Of a DNA stretch of 64,000 nucleotides, positions 35,799 through 46,681 are shown piece by piece. The notes beneath the pieces are model-generated. The model searched no databases, had not been told where the DNA came from, and worked only from the letters and a program-made list of their open reading frames with translations. This stretch comes from Vicia villosa (taxonomy: Eukaryota > Streptophyta > Magnoliopsida > Fabales > Fabaceae), in contig NC_081184.1 of assembly GCF_029867415.1 (NCBI RefSeq), positions 108,113,692-108,177,691 of the forward strand. Direction: 5' to 3'. Position 1 is the stretch's first letter; each line of letters starts with the position of its first letter. Position numbers and translations under genes: made by a program.

Positions 35799-36330
35799 CA
35801 GTTTTTGGTCCAAAATATTTAAAACTGAACCAACTTTACTATTCAACTAGTTTGATTCCTATAATTTTTTAACTTTTTTTCATTTGCCAACCACCATATA
35901 CCATGTGTCCGAAATAGGGGCATTATTTGTCTAATATTTACTTTTGCCAACCAACTCTCATATATTCAAAATTAACTCAATTTTCACTGTTGTGTTTTCA
36001 GAAAGTGTCATACAAATTTTTCCAAACATCACACTACATTGAAATGTCTCACATGTCTCTCATCCTTTTTCAATTCCCCCTAAAAATTTGAAATCTTCCG
36101 CTTCTTCATCTCTGTCTTCAATGACAAACCAAACCTTACTCAAGTTTTTCCATAACCCTAAAAAAATTTCTTCCATCTTCACCTTCTTCATATATTTCAA
36201 TTTTGTGTTGGATTCATGTTTAGAGTTGGTTATCTAGGTTATGTTTATGGTTACTTTTCAGTGTTCATGTTTAGAGTTTTTTAACTTTTTAATGTTCCGG
36301 TTGCAATTTATGCTTTTTTTATTTTATGGG
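35799..36330. other. Non-coding, no gene seen
   Basis: AT-rich sequence between element B and the minisatellite at 36331. No ORF or element end was recognised. Confidence 0.4.
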
Positions 36331-36442
36331 ATTCGATGAAGAATAGCTGAAGGTGTTCAAGATTTCATCGGTTTCCATGAAGAATCATTGAAGGTGTTCA
36401 AGATTTCATCGGTTTCCATGAAGAATCATTGAAGGTGTTCAA
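36331..36442. repeat. 41-bp tandem repeat, 2.7 copies
   Basis: Two full units of GATTTCATCGGTTTCCATGA AGAATCATTG AAGGTGTTCA A lie at 36361-36401 and 36402-36442, preceded by a diverged partial unit from 36331. Confidence 0.9.
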
Positions 36443-36670
36443 GGGTCTATCAAAGGTTGTGATGTTCTTTGATCAGTCAATCTTTTATGTTTCTATTTTT
36501 GATTTGTTAGTTTTGGTTTATGATTACACATAACCATATTGTAAGAAGAAACAAGTTGATCTGGATCATCGACCTATCACTAGGGGAGGATTTATGGTTT
36601 TATGTTGTTTTAGTGTTATATGTTTGTGTTGATATTGGAAATAAGGAATATTTTTATGTTTTTTTAATGT

Positions 36671-37103
36671 ATGTTTATCATGTTTTTTGTGGAGGAAACT
36701 AATGACAAAGCAATAGTGGAGGAAAATAATCATGAAATGACACCACCTATCGAGGATGAGAATAAAGAATTATTAATGATGAATAATGTCGAAGAGGAAA
36801 ATTGGGAGAACGAGGTGAACAATACATTGAACGGACTTATATCAATCTTGGGATCTAAAGTCCAAAATGACTCAATAGCAATCCATGAAAGTAAGGGGGT
36901 GTGAAGATATTAGCAAAGGTATACTTTTGGTGGATGAAGGACTCAACCAAGAGGAAACTGGACCTACAATGCATTCATCCAAAGTCCAAAATATGAATAA
37001 CGATAACCCATAACATGGAGGTCCAATTATAAAAGTATCCCAAGTTGAAAAAGTATCTCAAAGGATCATTTTCTCAACTAGACCTAAACATGCAAACACT
37101 ACC
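36671..37103 (+). pseudogene. Possible LINE ORF1 3' part, split by element C
   Basis: An open stretch with acidic sequence (EENNHEMTPPIEDENKELL) runs to 36904. After a frame change it continues as GILLVDEGLNQEETGPTMHS towards the left target duplication of element C. To the right of element C the same frame stays open (THERHYCAANNSYFQLEIKR) and leads to the LINE remains at 43440. I infer that element C sits in a LINE. The ORF1 identity is tentative because no RNA-binding domain is readable. Confidence 0.35.
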
Positions 37104-37112
37104 ACACCATAC

Positions 37113-37341
37113 GAATTTTTTTTTAAATAACCAATTTTTTTTAAAAAAATTCAGAAACAACCAACATTTCAAAATAATTACGCAAATAGCCATTTTTTTA
37201 CTAAAAATACACGTTGTCGCCTGGGGGGTAACGACAACACTTACCTTTCAATGTAGTCGCCATTGGGCCTGGCGAAGATGTACAAAAAATAGGTGTTGTC
37301 GCCACCCCCTGGCGACAACACCTCCCTTATATTTTTTTTTT
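37113..37341. repeat. Left terminal inverted repeat of element C
   Basis: It matches 43021-43248 inverted, with only scattered differences. Inside it, at 37292-37322, a 13-bp perfect hairpin is formed by GGTGTTGTCGCCA and TGGCGACAACACC over CCCCC. Confidence 0.92.
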
Positions 37342-37511
37342 CAAATTTTTTTATATAATTATTTTTAACTGCATGCGTGGGCCCCGGTCGCCTCCTTGGG
37401 TGGCGACAACACTTGTGTGCATTTTTTTGCCTATAAATAGCAGCCCATTCCTCCATCATGATTAATTATTTTCTCCACCAATTTTTCCATTATCATTGCA
37501 CATTATTGTTC

Positions 37512-37865
37512 ATGTCTCGCATAAGGCCGGAGTCATGGCAGCGAACTTCATTCAGCCGTCTCGTGCCGGCACCGGAATACAAAAGATGTTATGGGCATGT
37601 TATTTATTCTCCGGTCAAACCCCCTATGTCGGTTATGTTTTGGAACATCCGCGACTTCAACAACCTGAAGCGGACTCTGATGTCACAGTTAGAAGGGGAG
37701 TATAGTCCCGGGGAAGAAATCAAAAGGATCCAGAGGCTTAGAAATAGGGTGTCGCTTATGACCGGAGATACGATACGTTGGTGGATTGATGTGAAAACCG
37801 ACCTTGATACTGAACAAATAATGGATGGAACAGATGACATTGTTTTAACCGTTGTAATTTCTTAG
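37512..37865 (+). CDS. Short companion ORF of element C, unknown function
   Basis: The frame is open from 37458; the ATG at 37512 (MSRIRPESWQRTSFSRLVPA) gives 117 residues, ending TAG at 37863-37865. No known domain is recognised. The last 95 residues align with the ORF at 33759-34061 of element B: GHVIYSPVKP, FWNIRDFNNLKRTL, LEGEYSPGEEIKRIQRLRNR, RWWIDVKTDLD, TDDIVLTVVIS. The strongest conservation is the GEY..GE.IKRI block, a tryptophan pair and a C-terminal acidic TDDIVL. No membrane segment or metal site is seen. It lies 240 bases inside the left TIR and faces the transposase gene. It could assist transposition or be a reduced piece of another protein; neither can be decided here. Confidence 0.65.
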   Translation: MSRIRPESWQRTSFSRLVPAPEYKRCYGHVIYSPVKPPMSVMFWNIRDFNNLKRTLMSQLEGEYSPGEEIKRIQRLRNRVSLMTGDTIRWWIDVKTDLDTEQIMDGTDDIVLTVVIS

Positions 37866-38051
37866 ATTTTAATTGTTTGTTGTGTTGTTGTTTTAGTCAT
37901 AGTGTTGTCTTTTAAACTGTTGCTTTTAGTTAAAATTTTATTTCTAATCCTAGTTTATTTTATTTGTCATGTGTGCTGTAACTCATCTAACTAATGAAAA
38001 AAAGTCCATTTCATTGGTAAAATAAATTACAAATAGCATTGAACCTAAAAA

Positions 38052-39986
38052 CTATGTTGTGGAACTAGATCCACGATTGGGACACTTGTTCTTATTACGT
38101 CCTACCTCACGACATATACTACACTTCCTCTGCATTTTTTCAGTGGTGTCCATTTCGGTTCTAATACGCTTTCAGTTTGGTCGATCGCTTTTATTCCGGC
38201 GCATTAAATCATTGTGCCAAACTGTTTCCCCCTCGTACACAGGCCAATATGTCTCCATTGCTACCATTGTGCCAAGCCGTTACAGGTAGGTTTCGTATGC
38301 CCTTGAAAACGTCGTTCATTGATTCCACAAGATTTGTAGTCATGTGGCCCCACCTTGCCCCATCATCGTATGACCTAGTCCATCTCGCTCTGTCAATGCT
38401 GTCAATCCACCTCCCCGCTCTGGATTTGACAAAGCTATTTCACGGTGGTAGTATTGAAATCCAGGTTGGTTTAAGGCATACCCCGCGTTCACCAAATGGT
38501 TCTTCAAAATTTTATCTTTGATCTCTCGCATAAAATTTTGTGCGATATGCCTAATACAGTAGACATGCTTAGACGGGGGATCGTGCCATCCATTTACCGG
38601 ATTGTTGTATGCGCTGTCAATAGAAGCGTTCCTGTTTGAAATCAAACAAAGATCAGGTTGTGGAGCAACTCTAGCTCGGAGGTTCTTCAGAAAGAAACTC
38701 CAAGCAGCAGTTGTTTCTCCTTCTACCAGAGCAAAGGCTATTGGAAAAATATTGTTGTTTCCATCTTGCGCGACTGTCATCAACAATGTTCCTTTGTATT
38801 TCCCATACAACCAGGTTCCATCAATTAGAATAATCGGCTTGCAAAAACCAAATCCGATGATGCATATTCAAAACGCCCAAAAAAGTCTATGGAAGATTCC
38901 ATTACCTTCGAGAGGGGTACCGTCTTGGGATTGTGCTTGCAGTGTCTCCAATATAGTAACCGTCCCAGGTGAATATAATTGAAGTGCAGCCAAGTAGCAA
39001 GGAAGTTATTGGTAGGATTCCTCCCAGTTGCCGTATACTATTTCAATTGCCTTCTGCTTCGCTAACCAAGCCTTTCTGTACGACGATCTATATTTAAACA
39101 CAGAAACATAATGGGAAATAATCGTCTTCACCTTCAGTGATGGGTCAGCTTCGACGAGAGGTATTATGGTATGACATATCATGTCATGACTTAGTTTCCG
39201 ATGATCTTGCGCCATATTTGTGTTAACGCAAGTGTGGGCTTGAGAAAACGAACGTATCACCCAAGTATTAACTTTATTCCTAAATGATGCCTTAAGTCTG
39301 TACCCACACTCCGGGTTTCTGCACAAAATAGTGACTCTTTCTGGATTTAAGCGATCAACTTTGAAATCAACAAAGTTTGCTAAGTGCCTGTTTTTTATAG
39401 CTAGCATACAATCTTCCTTTGAACGGAATGTGTCACCCTCTTTTAACTCCTCGTATGACCTCATATATGGGTTGTAGAACATGTCAGACGATGGCTCATC
39501 CTCCCCCAAATTAAGTGTTGTGAAGTGCGCAGGAGGTGAATATGCATGCGCATCGGGTACTAGAACTTAATCTTCATCTTCAGAATCACAGTTCACCAAC
39601 TCATCAACCACATCTTCTACTTCAGTTTCTTCATCGACGACATCTTCGGATTGTTGTTCGTCATTAACAACGGGATCAATAACATGTGACTTCATATTTT
39701 GTGACGGAACAATTTGTTCAATCACTATGTACAGCTCCAGATAATCATAACCATAATACTCATAGTTAAGGAACATGTTATGAACCTCTATGTCAGGCTG
39801 TATCTGTGTTTGATAAAACCTGACCGAGTTTTTAGGTTGAACATACAGTTGTTGGTAAAAAAATTGAGAGACTAGTTCTCTAATTTTGGACTCGATTTTT
39901 TTTGTAGATACGCGAAATTCGCTTTTCTGTTTAGAGAAAAACGTGTGGAATTTGTGTTTTGGAATAGAAAATCGTTTGTGTCGCAT
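38052..39986 (-). pseudogene. MuDR-type transposase of element C, SWIM region deleted
   Basis: The N-terminus at 39986 is MRHKRFSIPKHKFHTFFSKQ, followed by an acidic stretch (VVDEETEVEDVVDELV). A single in-frame stop lies at 39567. The MuDR domain follows: FRSKEDCMLAIKNRHLANFV, CRNPECGYRLKAS, QAHTCVNTN, and HDMICHTIIPLVEADPSLKV. Further stops lie near 39006 and 38830. The MULE catalytic domain is at 38340-38830: LYGKYKGTLLMTVAQDGNNN, FALVEGETTAAWSFFL, CLISNRNASI. At about 38280 the sequence jumps from FKGIRNLPVT to METYWPVYEGETVW, removing about 95 residues with the SWIM finger that element B keeps. It ends with a zinc knuckle CSICREVGRNKNKCPN and a stop at 38052-38054. Confidence 0.88.
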
Positions 39987-40313
39987 TGGTAGGTCTCACC
40001 ATTCATGTGAGCCCGAACTTTGTATTGTGGGGTGGATGCCATACTTTTGAATGTAGAAATATTTGTTCAATAAAATGAAGTTGTTGATGAATGTGTGTCA
40101 AAATATTTGTGAGAAGTGGTGTATAAATAATACATGCAAGAAACCATTTGAATGCATGCAAGACATTAGGTAGTGGAAATAATACATGCAAGAATTAACC
40201 TTGACAAGACTTATGCATGCCATCTACGTACTAAGGGAATCTCTTACACACTAGTCTTACACGTTTGCATGCATGCAGACTGGCCCATGCATGTGACACC
40301 TACGCATGGAGGA

Positions 40314-40420
40314 AGTCGCCAACCTAGGTGGCGACAACATTGAAATTAGAGAGTAGTCGCCAAGGGGGGTGGCGACATCAATTGATTTTTAAGTGTTGTC
40401 GCCAAAGGGGGTGGCGACTT
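40314..40420. repeat. GTCGCCA/TGGCGAC words between the two divergent genes
   Basis: Three hairpin words of the same kind as in the TIRs lie here: GTCGCC...GGTGGCGAC (40315-40334), GTCGCCA...GGTGGCGAC (40356-40377) and GTTGTCGCCA...GGTGGCGAC (40396-40418). This is the intergenic promoter region of transposase and PMD gene. Confidence 0.85.
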
Positions 40421-40582
40421 ACTTTGAGTACGAAATCCAACCATTGCATGCACTTGTCTTGTCAAACTTATTTATATGTTTTTATTATGTGTCTTTGGTT
40501 ATAAATAGGTGCACATTCTTGTTCATTTTCATCATCACCAAACAATTTTCATCAGAGTAAATAGTCTATAACTCCTGCAAAC

Positions 40583-42879
40583 ATGTCTCTTCTAACTATG
40601 GGTTAAGAGCATCGAGGAAACATTTCAAACATTGCCGAATACGTAAGTTTAAGTTTAATAAATTTAATTTATTTATTTATTAAGGTAATCAGATACTTAT
40701 GGTTTAATATTTTTTATAGGATTTCATAAGATTTCAGACCCGTGCAAAACCGACGGATGCTCCCGACCCTTAGATTGTGTCTTATATTGACTGTGCGGGA
40801 TTCGGGTACGTAATGAATTTAGTACATACCAAAATTGATACTAAATTTATATTAGCATTGTGTGAGCGTTGGAAGCCCGAGACTCATACTTTTCACCTTC
40901 CAACGGGTGAATGTATTGTCACGCTAGAGGACGTGTACATGTTATTGGGTCTCTTAACAAATGGAAAAGCAGTGTTTGGAAATGTCCAACAACCCAATGC
41001 TCTATGCGTGGAAATTTTGGGTGTAGATTTAATTGAGGGTGAGGGCCAAGAAAGAGGTAGGGGCCAAGGTATTAAGCTTGCGGCCCTTCAACAATGTTAT
41101 GACGCACTTGCGTTGGATCAGTTTTCTAGCGAAGAAAATAAACTATATAAAGCTAGGATGTATATTATGTTATTATTTGGTAAGTTTCTATTTCCCGAAG
41201 GCACGGGGAATAGTGTCAATTTTATGTACTTGTCTCTGCTTGAGGACATTGATGAAATTAAGACGTATAGTTGGGGTTCTGCAGTGTTGGCTTACCTCTA
41301 CAGCTCCTTGTGCAAAAATGCAACAAATGATAGTTGTACATTCTATGGATGTGTATTCTTGCTACAAGCATGTGGATGGTGGAGAATGCTGGTATTAGCC
41401 CCTGAAAACCCGCACATATACATCTTCCCTTACGCGTCAAGGTAATTTAATGATCTTATTTTATTTAGTGTATTTATTCTATTATTAATTGTAACTATAT
41501 TGATTTTTATTTTTAGATGTGTTTAGGTTTAATGCAACTGGGTTGGATTACACCAAAACGCCTGTAAACAAAATAATTTTTTACCGCCAACTCTTGGATC
41601 GACTTCGACCCCAAGATGTAATACCACTAAAACTTTCCATTTTCTAACTATATTTGTAAAATAAACTATCTTCTATAATTTGTAATTAATTTTTTTCGTT
41701 GCAGTTTATTTGGAAACCGTACTTGGAATTGGGCCATGAACCCGACCCTACAGAGGCGGCTATTTGGACGGCAAAATCACTTATCATACGGTTCACCACT
41801 GTGGAGATGCACCAAAGTGACCGTGTGAAGCTCCAATTTGGCATGCATCAAAGTATCCCTGACCCCCTGAGTGTTTGGAACCTTGGCATCTGCAAAAGGT
41901 CAGCCAACAGTGGTACACAAAAAATTGGAAGACATTCGCTAAAGAGCACCGTAAAATATGGGCTCGTCGTTCCATCACTATCCTACATTTTCCTGTGGTG
42001 CCGACCGAAATGAAACCAACGGCTGAATATATCGACTGGTACAGAACGGTCACAAATCCTGAAATGTTTGTGTCTGACCCTTTCTATTTGGCAGACCCGC
42101 CAGCACAACAACCATATTTCCAACAACAACAACAGCAACCACAAATTTTCCAGCAACAACAACAACAACAACAAAATTTCCAACAACAACAACCACCACC
42201 AAATTTCCAACAACAACAACCACCACCAAATTTCCAACAAAATCACCAACAACAATAACCACCAAATTACCAACAACAACCAATAAACCAACAACAACCT
42301 ATTTACCAACAACAACAACAACAACACCAACAATAACCAATTCAAACTCAACCACAAACTCAACCCCGCCACCTACGCTTCCAAGATATCAATGTGGGGG
42401 GCTCTTCCATATCACCACCACTTACCCCCGACATAGGCATACAAGAAGAATACCCGCCATACAGCTCATTCGACCAACAAACATCACAATACCCCAACCA
42501 ACCATTGAACTTCAATACACCACCACAACCAATGTATTTTAACCAACCTGATTCCACCACCAACTACCAAAGATCAAACTTCGAGGCCGCACCCACCAGG
42601 AGAAATTTCAACCCACCAAGACAAAGCTTTGAAGGCCTTGCGGGCACCCGCCTTTTCTATAGCGGGAATTCTAGAGGTCAAGGACGGCTCCCAGATTTTG
42701 TAGACCCGGAGTGCATTGAGGGGCCGTTGACCCAAACACAAGAGGAACCAAATAGAGGGGGCGTCATAGGAATAGGGGAGCACTACCAACTCGTGAGCCT
42801 TCTACACGAGTTATTAGACATCCTGCGTGCAGATCGTACCAGGGTCCACGCTAGGTCATTAGAAATTTTATTATTTTGA
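40583..42879 (+). pseudogene. PMD (plant mobile domain) gene of element C, Q-rich tail
   Basis: Exon 1 (40583-40642) begins MSLLTMG and has a stop at 40604-40606. Exon 2 starts at 40720 after TTTTTATAG and has a stop at 40771-40773. The PMD core is then open: SYIDCAGFGYVMNLVHTKID, LCERWKPETHTFHLPTGECI, VTLEDVYMLLGLLTNGKAVF, EENKLYKARMYIMLLFGKFL and SWGSAVLAYLYSSLC, ending at 41445. A third exon from about 41516 reads FRFNATGLDYTKTPVNKI and a fourth from 41705 reads FIWKPYLELGHEPDPTEAAI. A shift near 41870 leads to LEPWHLQKVSQQWYTKNWKT. The tail (42100-42345) is glutamine/asparagine/proline-rich (QQQQ, PPPNFQQ) with a stop, and ends near 42879. PMD proteins are nuclear factors in host silencing; this copy is transposon-borne. 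Confidence 0.8.
42103..42345 (+). repeat. CAA-rich coding microsatellite
   Basis: CAACAA runs with a 27-bp unit (CAACCACCACCAAATTTCCA type) encode the Q/N/P-rich tail of the PMD protein. The opposite strand shows long valine/leucine frames that are artefacts of the repeat. Confidence 0.85.
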
Positions 42880-43020
42880 TTAATGTATTTGGTACTTTTT
42901 TAAATTTTAATGTACTTTTTTATTATTATGATTAATGATTAATGTATTTGGTACTTGTTTTTTATTTATATTATTTTTCTAACTAACAAAATAGTAAAAA
43001 ATAATAGGTAAAGAAAATCG

Positions 43021-43248
43021 GGAAAAAAAATATAAGGGAGGTGTTGTCGCCAGGGGGTGGCGGCAACACCCATTTCTTACACATCTTCGCCAGGCCCAAT
43101 GGCGACTACATTGAAAGGTAAGTGTTGTCGCCACCCCCCTGACGACAACGTGTATTTTTAGCAAAAAAATGGTTATTTGCGTAATTATTTTGAAATGTTG
43201 GTTATTTCTGAATTTTTTAAAAAAAAAATTGGTTATTTAAAAAAATTC
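43021..43248. repeat. Right terminal inverted repeat of element C
   Basis: This is the inverse of the left repeat, with the same GTTGTCGCC...GGCG(G/A)CAAC hairpin word at 43042-43072 and a second one at 43122-43150. Confidence 0.92.
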
Positions 43249-43439
43249 ACACCATACACTCATGAGAGACACTATTGTGCAGCGAACAACTCCTACTTCC
43301 AACTTGAAATAAAAAGGAGACAAAAAACGCTTCAAAAACCCTAAATTCCATATATTTATCTTCATCCAGAAATTCAACAAAGTTTTATGAGGGAACCATC
43401 ATATGTTTTAAATTGCTAATTGACTTTGACATAAATTGG

Positions 43440-46250
43440 TGTAACAATTCATTTTGGAGAAGACGTGAAATTAGACGCGGCGACAAAAGTCTGAAACAAA
43501 GCAAATGAAATGGGGGCGGTGGGATACAATGATGATGGTGAACAAATCTAAGTGATTCGTATGATGGAGGAGAGTGATCAGAATGGGAAAGCAAGGAAGG
43601 AGCATAAAAATAGGTCAATCATTAATTTATTATCTTATAATATTATAGGATGGGGTGACAGTGTGAAGAAAAGGTGATTAGGTCATTTATGAGGAACATG
43701 TCATTTCAATGTCTGTTTGCTACAAGCAAATGATCTTAGATGGGTTTAGGCAATTTTGAGAAAGACGTTGGTATAATGTATCACAAAATCATCTTATGGT
43801 ATGTCTTGAAATCTGTTGATAACTTGGAAATCAAGGTCTCTTGTTTCACTATACTACTTTGTTAGTAATGGTTATGTATGGGTGATGATAAAATTTAAAG
43901 TAATCCTCTTAATTATTGTAAATATATACGCTCCTTTAACATTCTAGGTAAGCATGGAATATGGAGGGAGTTTATGGATATTAGACACGACAACATGGGA
44001 TGTGAATAGTGTGTATGTGGTGATGTTAACACAATAGTAGCAAGACAGGAAAGAAATGGGGTATGCAATTCAAGTATGTGAGTTGTGATAAATGAGTTCA
44101 GAAATTTCATAGATAACACGAGACTTGTTGATATTCTAATGGTATGAAGGAAATTTACTTGGTTTAGTCAATATTGTAAGGAAATTATCAGAATGGACAT
44201 GTTACTATTATTAGAAGGAATTATTGACTTATGCAATTCGATTAGGAAACATGTGGGATATAGAGACATATTGCCCAATATGGATTAAGTGCTCTGAAGT
44301 CAACTAGTGGACAAAATAATTATGATAAACAAGGGATGGTTTAAACATAGAGAATTTATTCCATTTATGGAAGATATATGGAAATATTTCATGGTAAGAG
44401 GTAGGAATACATTTATTCTAAAGGAAAATATTCAAGTTGTTAAAAATAAACTTAAGTGGTGGAACAAAGAGGTATTCAAATGGGTTGATTTGAAGATTAA
44501 TAATCCAATTTCAACAATCTAGATATGGTGATTGAATCATCTACTGGTGAACATGAGGTGGAACTGAATGTCAACCAATGCAAACTCATCTCACAATAAT
44601 TTTGGCAATAACTACACCAAAAGTAAATATTGTCGAAGCCAAATTCTAGAGCGGAGTTGTTGAAGCATGATAGAAAGAACACGAGATATTTTCATATAGT
44701 ATTAAATGCACTCCAAAGAAAAAACTAAAAAATTTCCATCCACAAAGAAGTAAACATGATAGAAAGTGATAATGAAATCAAGAAGGCGGATAAACTTTTT
44801 TTCGAAGAGAGATTCAACGCAAAAAAAGCCCAACAAACTTGTACTTAATTGCTTGAATTTCAAAAAAGTGGGTTCAACTGATCTTCTAGACTTAGATAAA
44901 TAATTATTAAAAGAAGAAATTAAAGAGGTTATATGAAATTGTGATGATACTAAAGCCCGGGACCAGATGGCTATAATTTCAATTTCTTCAATAAATCTTG
45001 GGAGATCATGAAGGAAGACATCAATGGTTTTGTAAATGATTTTCACTCCAATGTAGTATTTCCTAAAGCCATCATATTGATTTTTCTAACCTTGATACCC
45101 AAAATCGAACATCCTCCAGAACTCAATGAGTACACACCTATATGATTAATTGGTTATTTATACAAAATTATTGTGAAACCTCTAGCTGCAAGACTCAAAT
45201 TGATAATAACTAAATTGATTTCAAATTTTCAGACATCATCCATTCCAAGAATACATATTCTAGATGGAGTAATTGTGGTTGATGAAATAATTGACCTTTC
45301 CAAAAGAAGTAAACATATATGCCTACTCTTCAAGTTAAATTTGGAATACATGTTGTCTTGAATGAGGTTTAGACCCAAATGGATTAGGTGAATTAGAAAT
45401 TGCATCTTTAATAGTTGTGTGTCGGTATTGGTAAATATAATCCCAATAGAAAAAATTTAGTGGGTCGTGGACTATGTCAAGGTGACCCATTAATACACTT
45501 CTTATTCTTAACTGCAATTGGAGGTTTGGCTAGCCTTTGCACAAGGTTGTCTTAAATGGAGACTTAACAAAATACCAAGTAACAGATGGGATAAAATTTA
45601 ATATTTCACAATTCGTGAAGGACATAATATTATTTGGGGAAAGTCCATTAGAGAACTTAAGGAGCATCAACATGATTCTAAGAAGATTTGAACTAGCATC
45701 TCGATTCTGCATCAATTTCTTTAAAAGAAAGTTATATATATTGATGATAAATTTATGCAGGCATTGTCATCTTTATTATCTTGCTGTACTGAATCCATTT
45801 TATTCAAATTCCTTGGTGTGTCAGCGGGCATAAATATGAGGATATGCGACTCTTGGATGTTGGTAGTCGAGAACATGAAAAATGACTATCTACATGGAGA
45901 AGACGACAACTATTTATGGATGGTGGTTTAACACTAATAAATGTGGTGTTAATTAGTATATCATTATACTATTTATCATTTTACAAAGCCCCTAATGAGA
46001 TTTTACATTTCTTGACAAGCATCCATAAAAATTTTTTATGGAACGTAGGTTCAAACTAAAGGAGGATTTATTGGGTTAGTTGGGAAACTAAATGCAAGAT
46101 AGAGGAAGATGGAGGTTTGGGAGAGAAATATCTAAAGGAATTCAACTCATCTACGTTAAACAAACTCCTTATACTATCATGGATATGGATTCAACTTTGC
46201 TTGGTATTGATTTAGGTTTCACGGGTCCAAAATATTTTGTTTTTATTGGT
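43440..46250 (+). pseudogene. LINE (L1-type) non-LTR retrotransposon, heavily decayed
   Basis: Readable pieces in order: RRREIRRGDKSLKQSK (end of ORF1 or linker, about 43460); LLSYNIIGWGDSVKKR (start of the endonuclease, about 43625); CVCGDVNTIVARQERNG (44.0 kb), NEFRNFIDNTRLVDIL; then MRGRNTFILKENIQVVKNKL-like LINE sequence with KWWNKEVFKWVD (44.4 kb); KPPGPDGYNFNFFNKSWEIM-like (44.95 kb); FLTLIPKI and GYLYKIIVKPLAARLKLII of reverse transcriptase (45.1 kb); ILDGVIVVDEIIDLSKRSK (45.25 kb). Stops and frame changes are frequent. No poly-A end or target duplication was recognised. Element C is likely inserted in the 5' part. Confidence 0.8.
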
Positions 46251-46673
46251 TGAGCTACTTCAAATTATTGCTTTCATGTTGCTCCCAATCATATTTGAAG
46301 AGGTGAGGTTGATTATAAATTTGAAGATGAATTATATAAAAATGACATTCAAAACCCATAAAATACCTTTTAATGGTTGTTTTTACATTGCTAAGTCGGC
46401 CATAAAAGTGCCAATGTTATACAATGCCTACATGGATGCCACACAAACACTTTTATCACCTTTTTAGAAAATGGATGAAAATGACTAACATGATTCAATT
46501 TTTATAGTTAAGGGACCATTATAAGCCTTTTAAAATTAAGAGACCAAAATGAACTTCGAGTAAAAGATACAGGACTAAAATGATATTTAGCCTAAAATAT
46601 TTATTTTGTTGGGAAACACTAATGCAACTCAAATTCAAGATTTTTTTAGGAAATGTGTAGGGATGATATCATG
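46251..46673. other. Non-coding, small repeat fragment
   Basis: At 46495-46600 phrases such as GGGACCATTATAAGCC, AAGAGACCAAAATGAACTT and GGACTAAAATGATATTTAGCC resemble one arm of the Mutator-like MITE family at 17158-17484. Nothing else was recognised. Confidence 0.4.
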
Positions 46674-46681
46674 GTCATAAC

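Larger units (their letters stand above)
37113..43248. mobile_element. Mutator-like element C with PMD gene and companion ORF
   Basis: ACACCATAC stands at 37104-37112 and 43249-43257, a perfect 9-bp target duplication. The ends are long inverted repeats of about 229 bp (37113-37341 and 43021-43248), beginning GAATTTTTTTAAATAACC. The 6,136-bp body contains, left to right, a short + strand ORF (37512-37865), a MuDR-type transposase on the minus strand (38052-39986), a divergent promoter region with palindromic words and CATGCATG motifs (39987-40582), and a PMD gene on the + strand (40583-42879). The transposase has lost its SWIM finger and the PMD gene has stops, so this copy is dead, but the full gene set is visible. 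Confidence 0.93.

Noticed and set aside
41983..42372. Leucine- and valine-rich frames on the minus strand
   Set aside because: They are the reverse of the CAA repeats encoding the Q-rich tail of the PMD gene.
43913..44119. Minus-strand ORF
   Set aside because: It is antisense to the LINE endonuclease remnant.
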